A DNA stretch of 10,242 bases from Thermoplasmatales archaeon (GTDB lineage: Archaea > Thermoplasmatota > E2 > UBA202 > DSCA01): assembly GCA_011049295.1 (NCBI GenBank), contig DSCA01000200.1, forward strand, positions 1-10,242. Direction: 5' to 3'. The notes under the pieces were generated by a model. The model searched no databases, was not told the origin of the DNA, and saw only the letters and a list, made by a program, of their open reading frames with translations. Made by a program: the position numbers and the translations under genes. Shown piece after piece: positions 6,156 to 10,242 of the stretch (position 1 is the stretch's first letter; each line of letters begins with the position of its first letter).

Positions 6156-8150
6156 ATGATCCTCATGGATAGCAAAAAAAGTGGCGCCGTTCCACTTCAA
6201 AAAAAATCCGGGCGTCTGACGGAACAAAGCGTGAAATACACTCTTTTCATCACCGCCACCGTTACCGTGGTCACCATCTTTGCTATCCTGTTTTTCCTTC
6301 TCCAAAGTGCTTATCCTATCTTAGAACAAGAAGGCGTATGGAACTTTTTAACCGGGAGCAACTGGAAGCCGGAAGGAGAAATCTACGGGTTTCCAGCCCA
6401 GTACGGTGCCTTACCTCTACTGGCAGCCAGCGTTGCAGTGACCATCGGAGCCATGGCCCTATCTGTTCCTCTGGGCATCGGGACCGCCATATTCATCTCT
6501 GAAATTGCTACCGATCGGATACGGAGCATCATCAAACCGGTGGTAGAGTTACTGGCTGGTATACCCTCGGTGGTATACGGTTTCTTCGGGTTGGTCATAC
6601 TGGTGAACTGGCTGCAGGTCAGCTTTGACATAGCCTCTGGAGAAGGATGGCTTGCCGCATCTATCCTCCTGGCTATCATGGCCCTGCCCACCATCACCAG
6701 CGTAGCCGAAGATGCCATAAAGGCAGTACCACGCGAATTCAAAGAAGGTTCACTGGCCCTGGGAGCTACGAAATGGGAAACCATTAAAAAGGTCACCATA
6801 CCCTCGGCGCTGTCCGGCATCACCGCTGCCATCATCCTGGGAATCGGACGGGCCATCGGTGAAACAATGGCGGTGATGATGGTGATTGGCAACTCCGCAC
6901 TAATGCCTTCCCTCAAAGAGCCTTTTATGCCTCTTAAAACCCTGACTTCGGCCATTGCCGTTGAGATGGGCGAGGCGCCCTACGGCTCCATGTGGCAACA
7001 CGGTTTATACGGGGTGGCAGTCCTCCTGCTGGTCATCGTGTTCATAGTAAACATTTCCTCCACGTTCATATTGGGAAAAATCAAAGAGAAACACACGGCC
7101 TCTAAAAGCAGGAAAAAAAAGAGGGTTTCCCCGCTGCTCGTACAGCAGGCAAAACATCTGGGCAAAGGGGTGATAGGAGTTATAGTGCTAGGAGTACTGC
7201 TCTACCTTTTCAGCATCGTGGTAATCATACTGATCCTGGTGGGTATTGCAGGGATATGGACGGCAAAAAAAGCTGTAGTCCGCCGAATAGCAGATAGGGT
7301 GAAAATAGCCAGGATGACCGAACGAATAGCATTCGGCTTTATCACCTCGGCAGTGGTGGTTACCGCCGCTTTGCTGGGCATCATACTGTACCACATCACA
7401 GTAAACGGTGCAGCCGCTATCAGCTGGGAATTCCTGACCAGCCCGCCGCGAAACCTGGGGCGAGAGGGAGGCATATTCCCGGCCATCGTGGGAACACTCC
7501 TGCTGGTGGGAGGAGCCATCACTTTTGCCCTCCCCCTGGGAATGGGAGCCGCCATATACCTCACCGAATATACAAGAGAAGGAAAAATAACCAAAATTAT
7601 TCGAGCCGGGGCCGAGCTGCTGAACGGCACTCCCTCCATCGTTTTTGGGCTGTTTGGGTTAACTTTTTTTGTGCTATATTTGGGATGGGGTATTAGTATG
7701 CTGGCCGGACAAATTACTCTGGGCCTTATGGTGCTGCCCACCGTTATTAGAACCACGGAAGAGGCCCTGAAAAGCGTCCCCTACGGACTGCGTGAAGGCA
7801 GCCTGGCTCTAGGAGCAACCAAGTGGCAGACCATCAAAAAGGTGGTCCTTCCGCCCTCCATTCCCGGGGTGATGACCGGCGCCATCCTGAGTATCGGACG
7901 GGCAGCCGGGGAAACGGCCCCCATTCTGTTTACGGCAGCGGTGTTCAGCCAGCGATTCCTGCCCAACTCGGTGTTTGACCCGGTGATGGCTCTCCCCTAT
8001 CACCTGTTTGTACTCACCACCAACGTGCCGGGAGCAGATGCAGAAACCAATGCCTACGGAACGGCCCTGGTGCTGGTGCTGCTGGTGGCAGGACTCTATT
8101 TGGCGGCCATTGCCATCCGCAACCGGTATATAAAAAGCATGAAATGGTGA
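6156..8150 (+). CDS. Fused phosphate ABC transporter permease PstC-PstA
   Basis: One 664-residue polypeptide carries both membrane subunits of the phosphate channel, which are normally separate genes. The PstC half is about 25-310 (first helix 28-51) and the PstA half about 388-664. Each has the EAA loop that docks on PstB, EGSLALGATKW at 197-207 and again at 547-557, followed by GRAIGET (231-237) and GRAAGET (581-587). The join (308-390) is very basic on both sides (SRKKKR; AKKAVVRR) and includes an extra hydrophobic stretch of about 31 residues (338-368). The reading frame is clean. The start may be the ATG at 6156 or at 6165; neither has a good ribosome binding site. Runs of 7-8 A occur at 6174, 6199, 7113 and 7264. 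The stop TGA sits inside the pstB ribosome binding site. Confidence 0.93.
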   Translation: MILMDSKKSGAVPLQKKSGRLTEQSVKYTLFITATVTVVTIFAILFFLLQSAYPILEQEGVWNFLTGSNWKPEGEIYGFPAQYGALPLLAASVAVTIGAMALSVPLGIGTAIFISEIATDRIRSIIKPVVELLAGIPSVVYGFFGLVILVNWLQVSFDIASGEGWLAASILLAIMALPTITSVAEDAIKAVPREFKEGSLALGATKWETIKKVTIPSALSGITAAIILGIGRAIGETMAVMMVIGNSALMPSLKEPFMPLKTLTSAIAVEMGEAPYGSMWQHGLYGVAVLLLVIVFIVNISSTFILGKIKEKHTASKSRKKKRVSPLLVQQAKHLGKGVIGVIVLGVLLYLFSIVVIILILVGIAGIWTAKKAVVRRIADRVKIARMTERIAFGFITSAVVVTAALLGIILYHITVNGAAAISWEFLTSPPRNLGREGGIFPAIVGTLLLVGGAITFALPLGMGAAIYLTEYTREGKITKIIRAGAELLNGTPSIVFGLFGLTFFVLYLGWGISMLAGQITLGLMVLPTVIRTTEEALKSVPYGLREGSLALGATKWQTIKKVVLPPSIPGVMTGAILSIGRAAGETAPILFTAAVFSQRFLPNSVFDPVMALPYHLFVLTTNVPGADAETNAYGTALVLVLLVAGLYLAAIAIRNRYIKSMKW

Positions 8151-8155
8151 CCCCT

Positions 8156-8914
8156 ATGAAGGACATATTAATAAGAACTGAGAACCTCAATCTCTGGTAC
8201 GGAGATAAGCAAGCCCTTATTGATATTACCATGGAGGTACCCGGAAATATGATAACGGCGCTCATCGGCCCCTCCGGCTGCGGCAAATCCACCCTGCTGC
8301 GGTGCTTCAACCGGATGAATGACATCATAGACGACTGCCGAATCGAAGGCAGCGTATTCTTCGGTGAACGGAACATCTACGAGCAGGGCATAGACCCCGT
8401 AGAAATCCGCAAAAACGTGGGCATGGTGTTTCAGAAGCCCAACCCCTTCCCCAAGTCCGTCTACGACAATGTGGCCTACGGGCCCAGAGTACAGGGCATC
8501 GAGGCCAAAAAGAATCTAGATCGCATCGTGGAGCAAAGCCTACACGATGCCGCCCTGTGGGACGAGGTATCCGACCGGCTGCAGGAGTCCGCTATGGGGC
8601 TCTCAGGCGGTCAGCAGCAACGTCTATGCATAGCCCGGGCCCTGGCCATCCAGCCCGAGGTTATCCTCATGGATGAGCCCTGCTCATCTCTCGATCCTAT
8701 CGCCACCGCCAAGATAGAGGACCTGATGGGAGAGCTCAAGAAAAACTATACGGTGATCATCGTTACCCACAACATGCAGCAGGCGGCCAGGGTGAGCGAC
8801 TACACCGGCTTCATGTATCTGGGCAAGCTCATCGAGTTCGGGGAGACCAAGCAGATATTCGAAAGCCCGCAGGAGCAGTTGACCGAAAACTATATTACGG
8901 GGAGATTTGGATAG
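8156..8914 (+). CDS. pstB: Phosphate ABC transporter ATP-binding protein
   Basis: The 252-residue cytoplasmic ATPase that drives phosphate import. All ABC motifs are intact: Walker A GPSGCGKST (38-46), Q-loop VFQKPNPFP (91-99), signature LSGGQQQR (149-156), Walker B VILMDEP (169-175), D-loop SSLD (177-180) and switch His205 in THN. The PNPFP after the Q-loop and the C-terminal half are typical of PstB rather than other importers. The start at 8156 is chosen because GGTGA (8146-8150) is five bases upstream. An ATG at 8144, overlapping the pstCA stop, would add four residues. GGTGA includes the TGA stop of pstCA, so translation of the two is tightly linked. The stop TAG likewise abuts the phoU ribosome binding site. 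Confidence 0.96.
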   Translation: MKDILIRTENLNLWYGDKQALIDITMEVPGNMITALIGPSGCGKSTLLRCFNRMNDIIDDCRIEGSVFFGERNIYEQGIDPVEIRKNVGMVFQKPNPFPKSVYDNVAYGPRVQGIEAKKNLDRIVEQSLHDAALWDEVSDRLQESAMGLSGGQQQRLCIARALAIQPEVILMDEPCSSLDPIATAKIEDLMGELKKNYTVIIVTHNMQQAARVSDYTGFMYLGKLIEFGETKQIFESPQEQLTENYITGRFG

Positions 8915-8922
8915 GTGAAAGC

Positions 8923-9573
8923 GTGGTAGAAAAATTTCATGACGAGCTCAAGGAGCTGAAAAAAAACGTGCTGGAGATGGGCTACCTGGCCAAGGACATG
9001 CTCCACCGCTCGGTGGAGGCGCTCAAAAACCAGGATCTGGAGCTGGCCGAGTACATTTTGTCCCGCAAGGGAGAAATTGAAACCTGGGACAGCCGGATAG
9101 AGGACGATGCCCTGCGCCTCATCGCCCTCTACCAGCCCATGGCCAAGGACATGCGGACCATCGGATGCTGCCTGAAAATGATAACCTATCTCACCCGCAT
9201 CGGGCGCTACGGCAAGGATATCGCCAACGTGACCAAGGACCTGACCGGAAAGCAGCACATCGCCAAACTGGTGAGCATCCCCTACATGGAGCAGAAGGCC
9301 TGCGAGATGATTGGCGACGCCCTGACCGCCTTTGAAACAGAAAACCTGGACCTCATCGCCGACTTCGAGGAACGAGACGACGACGTGGACGCCCTGCGCT
9401 ATGCCGTATTCCGGGAGTGCATCTCCTACATGATGGAGGACTCCAAGAACATCACCCAGTGCGCCCACTACATCATGGTGTCCCGCTACATCGAGCGCTG
9501 CGCCGACCACGCCTGCAAGATGGCGGAAAAAATCCACTACATGGTTACGGGCGAGCGCACCGAAATCAAGTAA
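8923..9573 (+). CDS. phoU: Phosphate transport regulator PhoU
   Basis: A 216-residue, all-helical, two-repeat PhoU protein that in characterised systems binds metal ions, contacts the Pst transporter and limits phosphate uptake or signalling. The second repeat is canonical: RDDDVDAL (151-158) and ERCADHACKMAE (191-202). The first repeat has EIETWDSRIEDDAL (51-64), but its second motif reads TRIGRYGKDIA (91-101), having lost the E..GD pattern, so one metal site may be altered. It starts with GTG at 8923; GGTGA (8914-8918) four bases upstream overlaps the pstB stop TAG. No sensor kinase or response regulator is in the window, so signalling may go through the AbrB-PhoU protein or act directly on the transporter. 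Confidence 0.93.
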   Translation: MVEKFHDELKELKKNVLEMGYLAKDMLHRSVEALKNQDLELAEYILSRKGEIETWDSRIEDDALRLIALYQPMAKDMRTIGCCLKMITYLTRIGRYGKDIANVTKDLTGKQHIAKLVSIPYMEQKACEMIGDALTAFETENLDLIADFEERDDDVDALRYAVFRECISYMMEDSKNITQCAHYIMVSRYIERCADHACKMAEKIHYMVTGERTEIK

Positions 9574-9587
9574 CAGATAGTAACCGT

Positions 9588-9594
9588 TAAATAT
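9588..9594 (+). promoter_or_regulatory. TATA box of bioY
   Basis: TTAAATA within GTTAAATATG is centred about 26 bp upstream of the bioY ATG at 9617, and no Shine-Dalgarno sequence precedes that ATG (CCTAACCAAAAACC). This suggests a separate leaderless bioY transcript. The small inverted repeat TAAC-C-GTTA (9581-9589) overlaps the box's upstream edge. Confidence 0.55.
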
Positions 9595-9616
9595 GCGCTT
9601 CTCCTAACCAAAAACC

Positions 9617-10195
9617 ATGTCCTTCGTGGAGTTGTACAAAACCCAGCGCTCTCAACTGTTCCGGCATATCCGGGAGGCAAATGTGGCCCTCAAAGTCTCC
9701 CTGGCCTTTCTGTTTGCCTGTCTCACCGGGGCCAGCGCCCTGCTCCGCTTCTACGTGCCCTTCACCCCGGTGCCCTTTACCCTGCAGGTGCTGGTGGTGC
9801 TGCTCAGCGGTGCCCTCCTGGGCAAGTACTACGGGGGGCTGAGCCAGGTGCTGTATGCCTCGCTGGGCCTGGTGGGCATCCCCTGGTTCACCTCACCGGC
9901 CGCCCTCGCCGGGGTCACCGGCGGCTACATCGTGGGTTTTGTGTTTGCGGCGGTGGCCGTGGGATGGCTGACCGAAAAAACGGGTCTGCGGCGTTTTCCC
10001 CACTCCCTGGTTCCCGCCCTGGTCGGGCTGGCCCTTATCTACGGGTTGGGGGCCCTGCAGTTTTCGCTGCTCATGCACACCGGGCTGAGGGAAACCCTGC
10101 TCCTGGCAGTGGCTCCCTTCGTGGCTCTGGACATAGTGAAGGCGGCGGCTGCCTCGGCCACCATGTCCGTTCTCCTCCCCGGCGCCAACCGGTAG
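9617..10195 (+). CDS. bioY: Biotin transporter BioY
   Basis: Membrane S-component that binds and imports biotin, alone or with a shared ECF energy-coupling module. The 192 residues match the family's usual length and contain about six hydrophobic segments. Seen motifs: PVPFTLQVL (51-59) followed by SGALLGKYYGGLSQVLYASLG, GVTGGYIVGF (99-108) and a C-terminal PF-ALDIVKAAAA segment (167-179). No bioM/bioN ATPase or permease gene is adjacent, so coupling proteins, if used, are encoded elsewhere. It follows phoU after 43 bp but appears to have its own promoter, and it is probably not part of the phosphate regulon. Confidence 0.92.
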   Translation: MSFVELYKTQRSQLFRHIREANVALKVSLAFLFACLTGASALLRFYVPFTPVPFTLQVLVVLLSGALLGKYYGGLSQVLYASLGLVGIPWFTSPAALAGVTGGYIVGFVFAAVAVGWLTEKTGLRRFPHSLVPALVGLALIYGLGALQFSLLMHTGLRETLLLAVAPFVALDIVKAAAASATMSVLLPGANR

Positions 10196-10196
10196 C

Positions 10197-10242
10197 CTAC
10201 CGGAGATGCACGCAGTCCCCGTACCCCACTCTCCTTATCGCC
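10197..10242 (-). CDS. Possible 3' end of a convergent gene (partial)
   Basis: The minus strand from the right edge is open in a frame ending IRRVGYGDCVHLR and TAG at 10197-10199. The peptide looks like a normal protein C-terminus, and the stop lies one base from the bioY stop on the opposite strand. Only 14 codons are visible and no family was recognised, so this could be chance. Confidence 0.25.
   Translation of the reverse strand, partial: AIRRVGYGDCVHLR

Noticed and set aside
1..10242. CRISPR array, phage defence or other new multi-gene system
   Set aside because: No regularly spaced long repeats and no nuclease, toxin or defence motifs. Nearly all genes belong to known transport, solute or phosphate families.

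Overview
The window looks archaeal, probably euryarchaeal. TATA-like boxes lie about 24-27 bp upstream of several start codons that have no ribosome binding site, which suggests leaderless mRNAs. Genes with a leader or inside an operon instead use GGTGA-type Shine-Dalgarno sequences. An AbrB-PhoU fusion regulator of a mainly archaeal type is present, as are archaeal-type GpgS and a membrane pyrophosphatase. I cannot name the genus; a Thermoplasmata- or methanogen-related lineage is a guess.

Layout. The left half (1-4944) is read on the minus strand. From right to left it holds an AbrB-PhoU regulator, a K+-dependent-type membrane pyrophosphatase (hppA) broken by a 2-nt insertion, a small PH/GRAM-like protein, glucosyl-3-phosphoglycerate synthase (gpgS), and the first 28 codons of another gene that starts one base after the gpgS stop. 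A 327-bp divergent intergenic region (4945-5271) is rich in TATA-like sequence, phased ACTTTT repeats, inverted repeats and a GC-rich pair of hairpins. The right half is read on the plus strand: pstS, a fused pstC-pstA permease, pstB and phoU, followed by bioY from its own leaderless promoter. The end of a convergent gene may lie at the right edge.

Function. The core is a phosphate module. PstS captures phosphate, the PstCA fusion forms the membrane channel, PstB powers it, and PhoU plus the divergent AbrB-PhoU protein probably sense or limit uptake. HppA would hydrolyse pyrophosphate to phosphate while pumping ions, so it also feeds the phosphate pool. GpgS makes the precursor of the compatible solute glucosylglycerate, and BioY imports biotin; neither has an obvious link to phosphate.

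I see no clearly new system. The points most worth checking are the hppA frameshift, the PstC-PstA fusion with its extra hydrophobic linker, the structured divergent promoter region, and the gpgS leader with a hairpin and an overlapping upstream ORF.
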